Shown here piece by piece: positions 1 through 11,000 of a DNA stretch of 64,000 nt. The position numbers and the translations under genes are program-made. A model generated the notes under the pieces. That model was given only the letters and a program-made list of their open reading frames with translations, did not search any database and was not told the origin of the DNA. The stretch covers positions 124,001 to 188,000 of the forward strand of contig JAPTJF010000025.1 in the NCBI GenBank assembly GCA_029339195.1. Reading direction: 5' to 3'. This DNA comes from Micractinium sp. NFX-FRZ (taxonomy: Eukaryota; Chlorophyta; Trebouxiophyceae; Chlorellales; Chlorellaceae). Position 1 is the first letter of the stretch; each line of letters starts with the position of its first letter.

Positions 1-920
1 GCTTGCACCGCCAGTGCCTCGGCGGCACCCGCAGGAGCGGCGCGCCGCGGCTGGGCAGAGTGGGCTGCAGCGCATCCGCCGCATGCGGTGCAAAGTGTAG
101 TGTTGTTTGGCATCCTTGCTCGCACACTCCAAGGCAGTCTACGTTCGTGCCAACATGGGTGTCTGAGTTGCGGTACAGACCTCTTGGCCCCAGCCTGGCA
201 CCTGGGGGGTGCTGCCGCCACGCCAGGCCTGCGCCAGGCACCGCCTGACTGGCCCTCCACCGCCGCCACCGATCACGGTGCCTTATTAGCGTGCCAATGT
301 GGCGCTCCTGATTGATTGCGGATGACTTCCTGCTCTGTAGAGACGCGTGCCTTGCTGGCGCCAACGGGGAGTTTGCCGACTCGGCAGATGCTGGCGCTCC
401 AAATTTCCAGCTCAGCCTGGCTCAATCGGAGGCCGGAGCTGCCCCACCCCGCCTCAATTCAAAGTGGAGCCACTGGCGGCAGCCCTGCTCGGCAACCCGG
501 CGCGGTCGCGGGCTAGAGTGACCCAGCCTCAGGCCCTGTACACCGGCTTGTCAGTCGACTCCATCGGGGCAACCCTGAACCCTCGGAGCTCGGTGGAAGG
601 CCTTGTACTGCTGCAGGCTGGCCAGCGCTCTAACAGTCACACCGATCCTCTACACGTATATTTTCGCGCTCCCGGAAGTCCTGGCAATGATGTCAGTCGC
701 GGAAATGCCCGCAGCGGCAGCCTGAAGCCGCCGCCTGTTCCGCCGCCTGGAGTGCCTTCGGGCGTCGCTCGTCTGCCATGGTTTTCTTGAATTCCAGGGC
801 GAAGCATGCAGCTAGATCACGGGTGAGTTTGGATATTGGCATTACCTTTTCAACGAGGACACACTGGTGCAAATATATCACGTGTTGAAAGACTCATCGC
901 CGTCCTTTTTTCCGCAGGTC
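1..920. other. Left-edge non-coding stretch and 5' region of the GT61 gene
   Basis: No recognisable protein lies here. The open frames are short, low-complexity and without family resemblance. A plausible 5' UTR intron runs from about 823 (GTGAGT donor) to 917 (pyrimidine-rich tract ending in CGCAG), just upstream of the GT61 start codon at 921. A reading frame entering from the left edge stops at about 103 and could be the tail of a preceding gene, but nothing identifies it. Confidence 0.4.
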
Positions 921-3900
921 ATGCCGTGCATCGTGGCCGCCCTTGCGGCAGCCGTTTGCGCCGGCATGCTCGTCAGCCAGGGCAGCGCCCTCAGCGGTGT
1001 GAACATTCGCGGGGGTGGCTGCGCCTGCGACGGCAGCAAGCGCAGCAGGGAGCCAGCAGCTGCCAGCACGACCCCGCCGTGTGAGTGTGCAGGCTGCGAC
1101 CGTTCCGACCGCGCCAGCGGAGCAGCGGCGGCAGAGGGAGGTAGCAATGGGCAGCGCCTGGGCCAGGATGCGGCAACAGCCGCAGAGCGTGACGCAGCGC
1201 AGGAGGGCCCGGGCAGGAGGCAGGCAGCAGGCGCCCGCACACAGCAGGCGCCCGAGGACGCTGCTGCCGAGGCGCACGGCCTGCTGCGGCAGGCGCCCCA
1301 GCTGGGTGCTGACTCTTTGCGGTGGGCCCCGCTGATCATGGCAGAGTGCCGGCCAGGGGTGCCCCGCCACTGGGCGCCCTGCTTGGCAAACACGGCGGGC
1401 AACGAGGGCGTCACGCATGGCGAGGAGGTAGTCTACCCGCCCTTCAGCATTCCCCAGCCCGGCTTCTTGACAGAGGAGCACGCGCAGTGGTGGCGGGAGG
1501 TGGTGCCGCCCTACGAGCCGCGCCGCGTGTGGCTGCGGGAGGGGCGCGGCCTCTACCCCACACAGTACGGCCAGAACCTGATACTGCAGAACGTCACGTT
1601 CCGGTGCGTGCGCTGTGCTCCGGGGCTGGCGGGGGCAGGGGCGCGGGCATGCAGCGTGCGAAGGGCGCAGGCGACGAGCTGGGCAGGTTCTGGGCAGGTG
1701 CTGGGCAGGTGCCAGCGTGGCATCCCGAACCGAGGTGCCCACCATCTGCACCCAAAGGACATCCCCTGCCTGCCTTCTTGCTTTGCCTCCTCGACCAACA
1801 CGGCTTCACCTACCTCGCCCCCTCCCCTCCCCTCCCCCCTCGCCTGATGCCTCACGCAGCAAGGCACCCATATTTGACGCATGGCTGGACAATGCGTGCA
1901 TGCTGCCCAACACCACGCAGCGTGCGCTCAGGCCTTTGCCGGCGGGCGTGCAGCCGGCGCAGACGCAGCGCACTGTGTGAGTGCTGCTGCCGAGGCTTGC
2001 GGTGCCGCATCCCACGCTTGGCTCGCCGTGCCGCCCTCCACGCCATGTGGGCAAGCTTTGAGGCATGCCTCCTCCGGCTGCCTTTGCCTGCAGGCTCATC
2101 TCCACCCCCGACTCATGGTCCTTTCAACACTTCACGGACAGGGTGAGGGCAGGGTCAGGGGAGGGGTGTGCTGGTGTCGGGAAGGCATGCCGAGGATAGG
2201 GAGTTGGGCGCCCCTCGCGACGCTCTGGTGTAGCATCCCTTCCCTTCCGCAGCGCACCCAGCTGGTGTTCCGCAGTGTGGGTCGCAGCATTCCCTCCCCA
2301 GCGCTTCCAATGAAGTCCCCCCGGAATGCGTGGCGCTAACATGCCCCTTGCCCCGCACACATGGATCCCTGGGTCTTTTTTAGCGCCGCTGCCCACCAGC
2401 TGCGCAGCGGCGCCCAGCTGCAGGAAGGATCCATGAAGCCAGCAGGGCTCCTCCCTTCCCCCTGCTCCCCTCCCCCATGCCCACCCACACCCACACAGCT
2501 CACCCCTTACTCCGCCCCTGGCCCCACCCCACTATTCAGGTAACCAAAGTGCTGTCCCAGACTGAGGCCTGGCGCATGAACGGCACCCGCATCCTGACGG
2601 GGAGGGAGCCCAGTCAGCTCCCCGTCGTCGAGACGTGGTCCATAGTGAAGGCAATACGGGGGCCGCAGGAGGTGAGCGGGCACGGGCGCGCTGTGGTTGG
2701 CCGTCGTGGCTGGACCATGCGTGGTGTGGCGCGCCAGATGGTCTAGTGCAAGTAGGCCCAGCAGGGCTGGCCAGCCCGGGGGAGCATTTAGTGTCTGGCA
2801 AGGACCTTCCAGGATCAGCCCTGCTTACGCCCCTGTGCAGCTGCCCTGTTGCCATTTGTGCGCTTGGACCTTTGCGTCCTGCTGTGCCTGCTGTGCCTGC
2901 TGAGCCCGCTGTGCCCGCCCCACCCCCGCCACATGCCCGCCATCCCGCGGCCTGCCCGCCCGGCCTTCATCACCCATCAAACCCTTCCCTCCATCTCTTT
3001 GCCATCTCTGTGTAGAGCACACAGGCCCGCCAGCCTCTGCAGGCACCCTCACCCGCGGCAGCAAGCACACACGTCCCCTGCCTGTGCCGGTGCAGGTGCT
3101 GCATGGCGCGCCAGTAGCAGCAAGCTTTGCCGAGCTGGTGTTCCCCTGCCGCACCCCACCCATCCACCCCTACCACCACGCCCGCTTCCGCGACTGGCTG
3201 GCCATGCCGCCGCCGGCGCCGCTGGAGCAACGCAAGGTGGTGCTCTTCTTGACGAGAGGGCAGGGGACCCGTCGGGTGCGTGCTGCTGCCGTGTGCGTGT
3301 GTGTATGTGTGTAGTTGCCTGTGCTTTGTATCCGATTTGAGTGTTGTGGCCGTGGTGGCGCCGCCAGAAAGCGGGGGCTGGCCGGTTGGGGCAGGGCCGT
3401 CGCCGGCATGGTAGCGTTCACTCCGTGGCTTCCCCTTCACAAGAGCGTATGGACTCGTCCCCAGCCGCCCAGCATGCCCAGCATGCACGGGCCCGGTGGA
3501 CGGGTGTGCACCCATTGGGCTTTCGGCCCCGCCCAGCCAGGTCACCCGGCCTCTCCCATCATGATCCCCCAGGATCCCCTGTCCTGCCTGCAGCACAAGG
3601 CACGCTGACTGCAGGCCTGTTGTTTGACGATGCAGTCCTGGTGTTAATGCAGCGCACACGCCGGCTTGCTGCACAGCTTGCCTGCCTCTGTGCCGCTCCG
3701 ACCCGCGAGCAGCTGCCCGAGCCCTGGCCCTGGCGCCTTGTTGTTGTTGTTGTGCCCCCCTGCTTGCTGCAGGTCACAAACGAGGAGGGGGTGGTGGCAG
3801 CCATGCAGGGGGTGCTGCAGGAGCGGGGCCGGGGGGAGCAGGTGGTGCTGTTTAACTCGGTGGGTGGGTGGGTGGGTGGAAGCTGTTAAACCAGAAAATA

Positions 3901-5750
3901 GTGCTTGGCACTAGGCTCGTCTTTCCTGCAGCCAACCGTTCCATCAGGCATGGCTGGCAGTGTGTGCCAGGGCTGTGTGCCAGTGTCAGGGCTGTGTGCC
4001 AGGCTCCCAACTGTGTCAGCTGCCAGCCTTGGCCCGTTCTGCGCTCCTCTACTGCCTCTTCTGTGCAGACCTCCTTCGCAGGCATTCTCCCCAGGCGGCA
4101 CATGTGATTGCTCCCCGCCCCGCCCTGCCTCGCCCTGCCCTGCCAGCTAACCGCATACAGGCCCTGTGCCTCCCCAGCTGCTGGTGCATACAGTCGTGTC
4201 AGGCTTGTGCTCCCCTCCCCTCCCCCTCCCCTCCACTTGGCAGAGCAACTACCCCACAATGGCTGACCTGGCGCAGTTCCTGCATAACAACGTGTCAGCC
4301 ATTGTCGGGCCGCATGGCGGCGCGTTTGTGAGTGCGCCGCCGCCGCCGCCACAGCTGCTCGCGCCTGCTCAGCCTGCCGCTTGGCGTGCAGCCGATGCTG
4401 CTGCGCACACTCTGCCGCCAGTGCTGCTGCGCACATATCCCGCCGCTGGTGCTGCTGCGCACATATCCCGCCGCTGGTGCTGCTGCTCGCACACTCTGCC
4501 GCCGTTGTTGCATGCGTTGCTGGTCGCCCTCCCGGCAATGAGTTCAGGACTGCCACCTGGCACTGGCCTGTTGCCACCCTGCTGCCAACGTTGCCGCCTG
4601 CACCGCTGCTTCTTCTCGAGCCAACACATGCGCGCCACATCACAGCGCACAGCTGGCTCTGTCGCTGTGCTGCAGGCAGCCCCTGCGCTGCAGCCAAGTG
4701 CTTGCCAGCTTGTGCTGACGGGCATGCTGCGTCGTGCTGCGCGTGCCGCTGCAGAACAACATCTGGTGGGGGGCTCGGGACACGCTGCTGGTAGAATTCG
4801 TCCCCAAGACCATGCTCACGATTATGATGTGAGTGGTGGGGGCCAGACGGGGGCGCAAGCGGGCGCAACGGGCGGTGTGTGTGTGTGTGGGGGGGGGGGG
4901 GCGGGGGGCAGAAGGGGGCGGAATGCGTGGGAGCCTGTGTTCAGCGGGCAGAATGGAAAACAGCAAACCAAGCGGCGGTGTGTGTTGGTTCTGCCAGGAC
5001 ACAAGGGCGGATGTTGGAGAGCACTTGTGCTGGCAAAGGCGGGGCGTGCCACCTTGCTGGGCGCCAGCCTGGGAGGGGGGTGTAAGGAAGGGGATAAAGT
5101 GGGGATGGGGCCCGCCAGGGCATGGGCCTTGGTGAGCTGTGTGGGCCGGGCTGCATGTAGCGCAAAGCTGCGGCTGGTTAAACAGCAAGGATAGGGAGCA
5201 GAGTATGTGCAGTTGTGTTACCCTTGTACACCTGTGAGCCTGCCTGCCCTTGCTATCGTGACGCTCGCCCTCTGCGTGCCCACAAACAAGCCGCCCGGCC
5301 CGCCCTGCCTGCTTCTGCTCCCCATGCCGCAGGTGGGAGGAGGGCAGCATTCTGGGCATGCGCTACTTTGCAATCCCGGTGCGTGCCTGGCGGGCTGGCG
5401 TGGCAGACAGGGGCAGTGGAAGGGAGGGCAGTGTGGGCGGGGTGGGCGGCAGAATGAGCTCAGTACTGCCACCTTGGCCGGTGCTCCAAGTTCGGCTTGC
5501 AGGCTGTAAGCAAACAGAAGCCCACCAGCGTCCTGCCGCCTGCTGACCTTGCCTGGCATGCGCCCCGCCTGGCCCCTCCCTTGGCGCGCAGTGCAACTCG
5601 ACGGCGCCGCAGCACGAGGTGGCCCCGCCCCCAGACTTGGTCGCACGAGCGCTGCGAGAGAACTTGGGGGTCAAGGCGCCCGCATACGAGCCCCAGCTAC
5701 ACACAGAGTGGAACATGGAGGAGATGCTGCCGACGTCGCAACGCCGGTAG
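921..5750 (+). CDS. GT61-family (DUF563) glycosyltransferase, type II membrane protein
   Basis: Predicted Golgi or ER glycosyltransferase of CAZy family 61; these transfer pentoses or GlcNAc onto glycans, and the substrate cannot be read here. Ten exons: 921-1603, 1860-1976, 2094-2142, 2540-2671, 3096-3275, 3773-3859, 4244-4327, 4755-4828, 5333-5378, 5592-5750 (536 aa, phases consistent). Residues 3-23 form a hydrophobic signal anchor, followed by a low-complexity stem. The exon at 2094 gives SWSFQHFTDR, the usual DUF563 motif. The exon at 4244 ends in AIVGPHGGAF, the family's VGxHGAG-like nucleotide-sugar motif, followed by NNIWWGARDTLLVEFVP. The start was chosen because the anchor begins there directly after a 5' UTR acceptor. 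Introns are 95-500 bp and one carries a minisatellite. Family assignment is firm; donor and acceptor specificity is unknown. Confidence 0.85.
4393..4512 (+). repeat. About 30-bp tandem minisatellite in a GT61 intron
   Basis: Units of about 30 bp built on GCTGCTGCGCACATATCCCG are repeated head to tail, with flanking degenerate units ending in CACACTCTGCCGCC. The array lies inside the intron between exons 4244-4327 and 4755-4828. It does not copy a neighbouring exon. Confidence 0.8.
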
Positions 5751-6206
5751 CGCCCGTGCGGGCAGGGGCGTGACACAACTGGCCTACTGGCCCGCTTCGC
5801 TGGCAGCATTCAACTTGTGCACTGCTATTCATTCAACTGTGAGGAGTCACTCAGATCGTGAAGCCAGGAGCAATGCCAACGGACTCACATCGCTGGGGAG
5901 GCAGGGGAGGATGGTGACGGGCAGGGTGGGACCAGCTACGGTGCTTGTGACTTGCAGTGCCCCTGCCTACGCTGAGAGGCACTACTTGTAGAGGGACTCG
6001 CAGGTGCTTCTTTTGTGCTGTGCTGTGGAAGCCTTTGCAGTGTTGTGGGGTTGCACTTGGGTTCAGCTGCGCCCATGGCTGCGCCGGCGCCTGCGCCAGC
6101 AGGGCACATGCATAAGCCAGACCTTGCGAGCTCGCCCTGCAGCTGTTCAGCTCCCTGATACGCGCCGCTATTTCTGATTTACATACGCGGGGGGGCAAAC
6201 CACGCC
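5751..6206. other. Intergenic: GT61 3' end and DUF3128 promoter
   Basis: This 456-bp spacer separates two genes on the same strand. I see no ORF of interest, no TGTAA motif and no repeat. It should hold the GT61 3' UTR and the promoter of the downstream gene. Confidence 0.5.
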
Positions 6207-7418
6207 ATGAGCGGCGAGCCTTCTACCAGCAGCGCGGCGGCAGCAGTGGCAGGAGCGGACCCTAGCAGCAGCGGTGACTCCGTGAAAGTGGGAGAGGAGC
6301 GCAAGGTGGGACGCCCGCTGCGATGCCCGCCTGTTGGCGACAGGCGGCAACTGCTGGCGGCGGCGGCAGCGGCACCGACCCTCTTTCACGTCCGCTGCCT
6401 CCCCCCTTCCGCCTGCAGGGAAACTGCGTGGTCAAGTTCGATGCCCTCTGGTTCTGCTACTGTGAGCCAGCCCGCCAGCCCGCCAGGCTGTCGCTGCATG
6501 CTTCCGCTGGGCAGCGGAAGCGGCATCCGGGCAGGCAATTTGTCCTGCGGCTTGGACTGCCTGCACGCTCGGTCAGTGCGTCCCAGCTGTCCACCGGCCC
6601 TTGCGGTTCAACCTGCTTCAAATTGCCTGTCGTGCAGCCCCCGCCTACCAGCTCCGAGAGTACTACATCAATGGCACCGTGGACGACTGCTCGCAAAAGT
6701 GGACCGAGTTCTGGGACTGCCTCAAGCGCAAGACGAGCAAGTACAAGGACGAGGTGGGTGCTGGCACAAGAGGTCCCCAATGCTAATATATATATATATA
6801 TATATATCAGGCATCTGTTCCTAGCCAGCGCGGCTTGACCGCGAGGAGCTGGCCCCAGCCCACGCCTGCAAGAACGTAGCCTTTGCTTTTCCCTTTGGCG
6901 GCTGGGGAAGGGAGGGTCACGGTGGGTGTTGAAGGGAGGTAAGGGCAGTGCCAGCGCAGGAGTCGGTGTCCGTCTCCCTGGTGGCGGCGCGCTGTGCGGG
7001 GGGATGGCTCGTGCTGGGGCGGGAGTGGTACCCTTCAAATTCGTCCACGCCCCCGTCTTGATGCGCCGACAAAACCCTACCGGGGCACTTCCTCAGTCAC
7101 CAACCGCCCTGCCCACTTCCCACCCCACCTACCCACGAGCCCACCCTCTGTGCAGGTGCTGGCCGCAGATGCAGGGAACTGTTACCACCCGTAGCCTTCT
7201 GACCACTCTTCCCACTGCACTCCCTGCGTGCCCGCCCACCCTCCGTGCAGGTGTTGGCAGCAGATGCAGAGCAGCGGCACCCCCTGTGGGACATCCGCAC
7301 CCACTCGGAGGCCCAGGAGTTCTGGCAGCGCGAGTTTGGGCACCTGGCTGGGGAGGGCCCGCCGGCAGCGGGCCCAGCAGACGGGGAGCACCACAGCGGG
7401 CGCGCCACGCTGGTGTGA
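6207..7418 (+). CDS. DUF3128 / EMI1-like twin-CX9C protein
   Basis: Small protein of 141 aa in four exons: 6207-6305, 6419-6461, 6638-6753, 7251-7418. The core carries two CX9C pairs, CVVKFDALWFC and CSQKWTEFWDC, 18 residues apart, with the intervening YQLREYYINGT typical of DUF3128. Twin CX9C proteins are generally imported into the mitochondrial intermembrane space by the Mia40 oxidative relay, so that location is inferred. The N terminus is Ser/Ala-rich and probably disordered. The last intron holds a decoy copy of the final acceptor near 7141-7176; its use would truncate the protein within about 12 codons. A TGTAA motif lies 73 bp past the stop. Molecular function in algae is unknown. Confidence 0.85.
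6784..6810 (+). repeat. (TA)n microsatellite
   Basis: A run of about eleven TA dinucleotides at the start of the third intron of the DUF3128 gene, unusual in such GC-rich surroundings. It is simple sequence only. Confidence 0.9.
7139..7176 (+). repeat. Intronic echo of the last DUF3128 acceptor and exon start
   Basis: The segment around 7141-7176 (CTGTGCAG followed by GTGCTGGCCGCAGATGCAG) matches the true junction at 7235-7270 (CCGTGCAG, GTGTTGGCAGCAGATGCAG) at most positions. It keeps the AG acceptor and upstream pyrimidine context. Splicing here would read VLAADAGNCYHP and then stop. Confidence 0.85.
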
Positions 7419-7490
7419 CGGCTTGGGGCTGCTGCCGGCGGTGTAGTTGCCATGTGTGCATGTGCGGAAAGAGCGCATGTGTTGGCTCAA

Positions 7491-7495
7491 TGTAA
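7491..7495 (+). terminator. TGTAA polyadenylation motif for the DUF3128 gene
   Basis: A TGTAA pentamer, the usual chlorophyte polyadenylation signal, lies 73 bp after the TGA at 7416-7418. Assignment is by position and known algal consensus. Confidence 0.6.
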
Positions 7496-8007
7496 TCCCC
7501 CTTCCTTTTCCCTCTTGCTCCGTCCGCTCCTGAAGCGCTCCTGTTGCCGCCGCTGCCCTTCCTGACTGACGCTCCTGACATGCGACCATTTAACGTGACA
7601 GGCTTCGCGACATAACATGAGGAGGGAGGATGGCAGGGAGGTTGGATCACAGGCGCAGACGCAAAAGCGGCCGGGAAGCAAATCGGGGGTATCTCAGCAG
7701 AAAGAATGTCAGCACATTGACGAGCAAGCAGCACGTTGGTTGGGCACTTCAGTGCATCAGCTGAAGGTCCCCCGCGTGTTAGGGTTCATGTGAAGAGCAG
7801 AGGCGCAGTTAGGGTGGGCGGGCTGCTGGGCATCGCTACTACAAGGCATGCATTTGTGGGAGGATTACACAGAGCGGTGGAAAGGACCGGTGTGACTAAG
7901 ATGAAGCCAGCATGGGCGTGCACGGGATCTGCAGCCACTCGAGCACAAGTGCGCACACCCCATGCCAGCCAGCCGGCTCACACAGCCAGCTCTAGCTAAT
8001 CAGTGTT
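7496..8007. other. Convergent intergenic spacer
   Basis: Space between the 3' ends of the DUF3128 gene (+) and the raffinose-synthase gene (-). It contains TTACA at 7865-7869 (TGTAA on the minus strand), about 140 bp past the raffinose-synthase stop. No further coding potential was recognised. Confidence 0.5.
7865..7869 (-). terminator. TGTAA polyadenylation motif for the raffinose-synthase-like gene
   Basis: TGTAA on the minus strand lies about 140 bp downstream of the stop codon at 8008-8010. Position and motif fit a chlorophyte polyadenylation signal. Confidence 0.6.
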
Positions 8008-11000
8008 TCACATTTTAAACTGGATCACGCACTCCACGCTGTCGCCAGCTGGCGCGCCAGCTGGCGCCGTCAGCTCAAAGCGGAGCGCCGCCTGGGCGCC
8101 GTCGTAAATGAACGGCACCGGCTGGCCCGCCAGCGACACGGCCATGGGCTGGTGCGAGGCGTAGCACAGCAGGCTGCCGGCGGCGCCAGCGCCCCGCAGG
8201 CTCAGGGCCGCCCGGGCGGGCTGCACCTCGTAGCCGTCGTCGGAGTGTCCGCCCGCCAGGGAGCAGCTGCAGCGGGGCAGGCACAGCACGCACGTGGCAG
8301 GGCTGCCTGTGGGTTGGATGGTACATCTGGTTGGGGGGTGCTTCCATTTTGGCCTAAGCATCACAAGCACACCGTGGTTTGGACTGCCTGCCACTCCACC
8401 CAGCAGCGCCCACCACTGCCACTGGTGCCACCCCTGCCCACCTGAGCACCGCGCCGCCCGCGTTGAGCAGGGAGGTCAGACCGATGGGCGCAAACAGCAC
8501 GCCGCCTGCCTCGGCCACGGGGCTGAGAGTGAAGATGTCGGAGCCGCCGCCGCCTGCCAGGGTCACCGCCACGCTGTCACCCGCCCCCAGCAGCCTCAGC
8601 TCCTGCCCGGAAGAAGAAGGAAGGCAGATGGCGGCGGCATAAAGTGGCAGCTTCACGAAATGAGGCTCCAAGCGGCAGCGTGAAGCCAACCAGGCGCGTG
8701 CCTCTGCCACATCTGCACGCATACCGCTGAGGTGCTGCGGTGCATCGCCCGCCTCTGCTGCCTGCCACCCCACCGGCCCATGCTCCCCTCCTGCCCTCAC
8801 ATGACATGCATGCACACTTGAACGCACACACAATCCACTTGGGAGTCCCACCTGGGTGCTGTCGATGTACGCAGCATACAGCTCAGCAGCGCCAGCCAGC
8901 GCTGGCACGTCTGCCGGGCCCACCGCTGCTGTGAGCGCGGGGGGCGCCTCCTCGTGGGTATGGAACCGGCGGCGGTGGCGGTCAAAGGCAGAGCCCTGGA
9001 TGTTGAAGGCTGCCACGACACAGGTGTAGTCGTTGGCATTCCAGACCTGGCCGGGGGGTCGCGGCGGTGAGGGCGGGGCGGTGAGGTCATTTGGCGCATG
9101 GATGGGCGGGCGGAAGCGTTTCGGGGAAAGGGATGGTCCAAGGGCAGGCACACGGGCAGGCAGATGCAGAGGCAGCACGTACCGGTGGGCACATGCAAAC
9201 AGCTGAGCGCTACCGCTGCGCGGCTGGGCATGACCGAAACGAGGGCCCCTACCCACCTTGAGTGCGGTGGTGCCATCGCGGCTGACATCAGCGAAGAGGC
9301 ACTCGACCGTGGGGCGGCCTGGCAGGCGGCAGCGCAGCACTGCACGAGGGGATGAAGGCCAACCAGCCAGGCAGGCAGGCAAAAGAGAGTGGGTAGGCAG
9401 CATAAAGCAGCGCCTTGCTCACGCCGTGCCCGCTCGTCCGCAGCGCCCCCTAGCCCACTGGCACCCTGTGCCCACGTGGGTGTCCGACAGGCCTGCCTCC
9501 TCCCGCAGGCAAGCAAGCGCCGGCACCGACTCACCCGACCCGTCGGGCAGCACCAGGCGGCGCAGCAGCGAGAAGTCGTGGCGGCCGGGGCGGTCGGACA
9601 CATACACTGGCCCTCCTGCAGCAATGCCAGGTAGAGCCATACTGATGGAATGAGCATACAGATAGCACAGCAGACGACAATTGGGGTGGCCTAGGCGGTC
9701 GGACACATACACTGGCCCTCCTGCAGCAACGCCAGGTAGAGCCATACTGATGGAATGAGCATACAGAGAGCACAGCAGAGGACAATTGGGGTGGCCGGGG
9801 CGGTCGGACACATACACTGGCCCTCCTGCAGCAGTAAGGACAGGGCAGGGCAGGGCGCTGTTGGGCAGGGCAGGGGGCAGGGCACAGTGAGCGTTCATAG
9901 CACCGCTCACACAGCGCCCAACCAAGTCACGTCGGGTCACTCACCGCTGACGGCGCGGGCAGTGGCGTGCAGCAGCGCCTTCTCGTGCTGGCTGTGGAAC
10001 ATGTCTGTTGTTGTGGATGTGGGGAAGGGACAGGGTGGTGGTGATGGTCAGCAGGGACAGAAAGCCAGGAGGGGCCAGCGGGGGGTGTTTGGGGACAGCT
10101 GGCTTGCAGGATCATGGTGTGCACATCGGACAAGCCCAAGCTGCTCAAGTGGGCCTGATCTTCGTGACATTGCACGCCCTCCTGCCAGGCTCCTGATTAA
10201 GCCAAGACAAGCCTAGCTCAAACCTGCCTTCCCAAGCCTCTCCTCCTCCCGCATGACCCAGCTCAGCTCAGGCCCAACCTAAACCGGTGCTGGCCCTCAC
10301 CCCAGTCAGGGATGACCAGCGCGCCAAAGAAGAGGGAGTTGTAGGAACAGTTGGCAATGTGCGCCTGTGTGCAGGAAACGCGGCACGCAAGGTGTGGAGA
10401 AGTTGTCAGTCACAGGGGTGGGGAGATGAGGTGTGGACAAGGAGGCTCGTGGTGGGCCACACCGGCAAGGAGAGGGCCAGGCAGGGGAGAGTGAGGCGGG
10501 ACGTGCAAACATGCGCGAATCACAGGAGGCTGCTGGTCCCTCTGAGCAAGGCTGACGCCACACTGCACACCGCCCCGGCTGGCCGCTCAACCGGATTTCC
10601 CGCCGGGAGCAGCACACCTGGTGGGAGGCTGGGTTTGTGGGGTAAAAGTCGTCGGACACACGTGCCAGGTTGGTGTCCTCCATGCTGCAGGTAGGGGCAA
10701 GGCAGGGCAGGGCAGGGCAGGCACACAGGGGGGCAGGTGGGCACATAGAACAGGAAAGCAAAGAGCGAGGGAACTGCACGCCCATTACAGCTGCATGCGG
10801 CCAACTGGCAGCCGCCTCGCGTGGCACCCATACACAAGCATAATGTTACGCCTACACTGGCCTCGCCATAAGAGGTTTGTGCGCTCACCGGTAGATGTCC
10901 TCGGTGCTGTGGCACATGCAGTTGATGAGCTGGTTCCCCGGGAAGTGGCGGCGTGCCGAGGCCTCCAGGCTGGCGTGGTACCGTGCCGCCAGCGCGGCCC

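Noticed and set aside
5..103. Open frame entering from the left edge and stopping at about 103, possible C terminus of an upstream gene
   Set aside because: Too short, Arg-rich and without recognisable family features; it cannot be told from chance in GC-rich DNA.
806..822. ATG at 806 followed by MQLDHG and a GTGAGT donor as a first coding exon of the GT61 gene
   Set aside because: Joining it to the acceptor at 917 gives the wrong phase for the signal anchor and soon hits a stop; it is more likely 5' UTR.
878..1751. Long minus-strand open frames opposite the GT61 gene, and many similar antisense frames throughout
   Set aside because: They are shadows of codon-biased GC-rich coding sequence and lack splice structure or family similarity.
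8267..8308. Acceptor at about 8308 for the last raffinose-synthase exon
   Set aside because: It looks good but is out of phase with the preceding exon (phase 2). The acceptor before 8266 restores the frame (SCSLAGGHSDDGYEV).
9583..9840. Regular 105-bp repeats considered as CRISPR-like or satellite
   Set aside because: Only three units, contiguous without spacers, and each contains coding sequence and an acceptor of the host gene.
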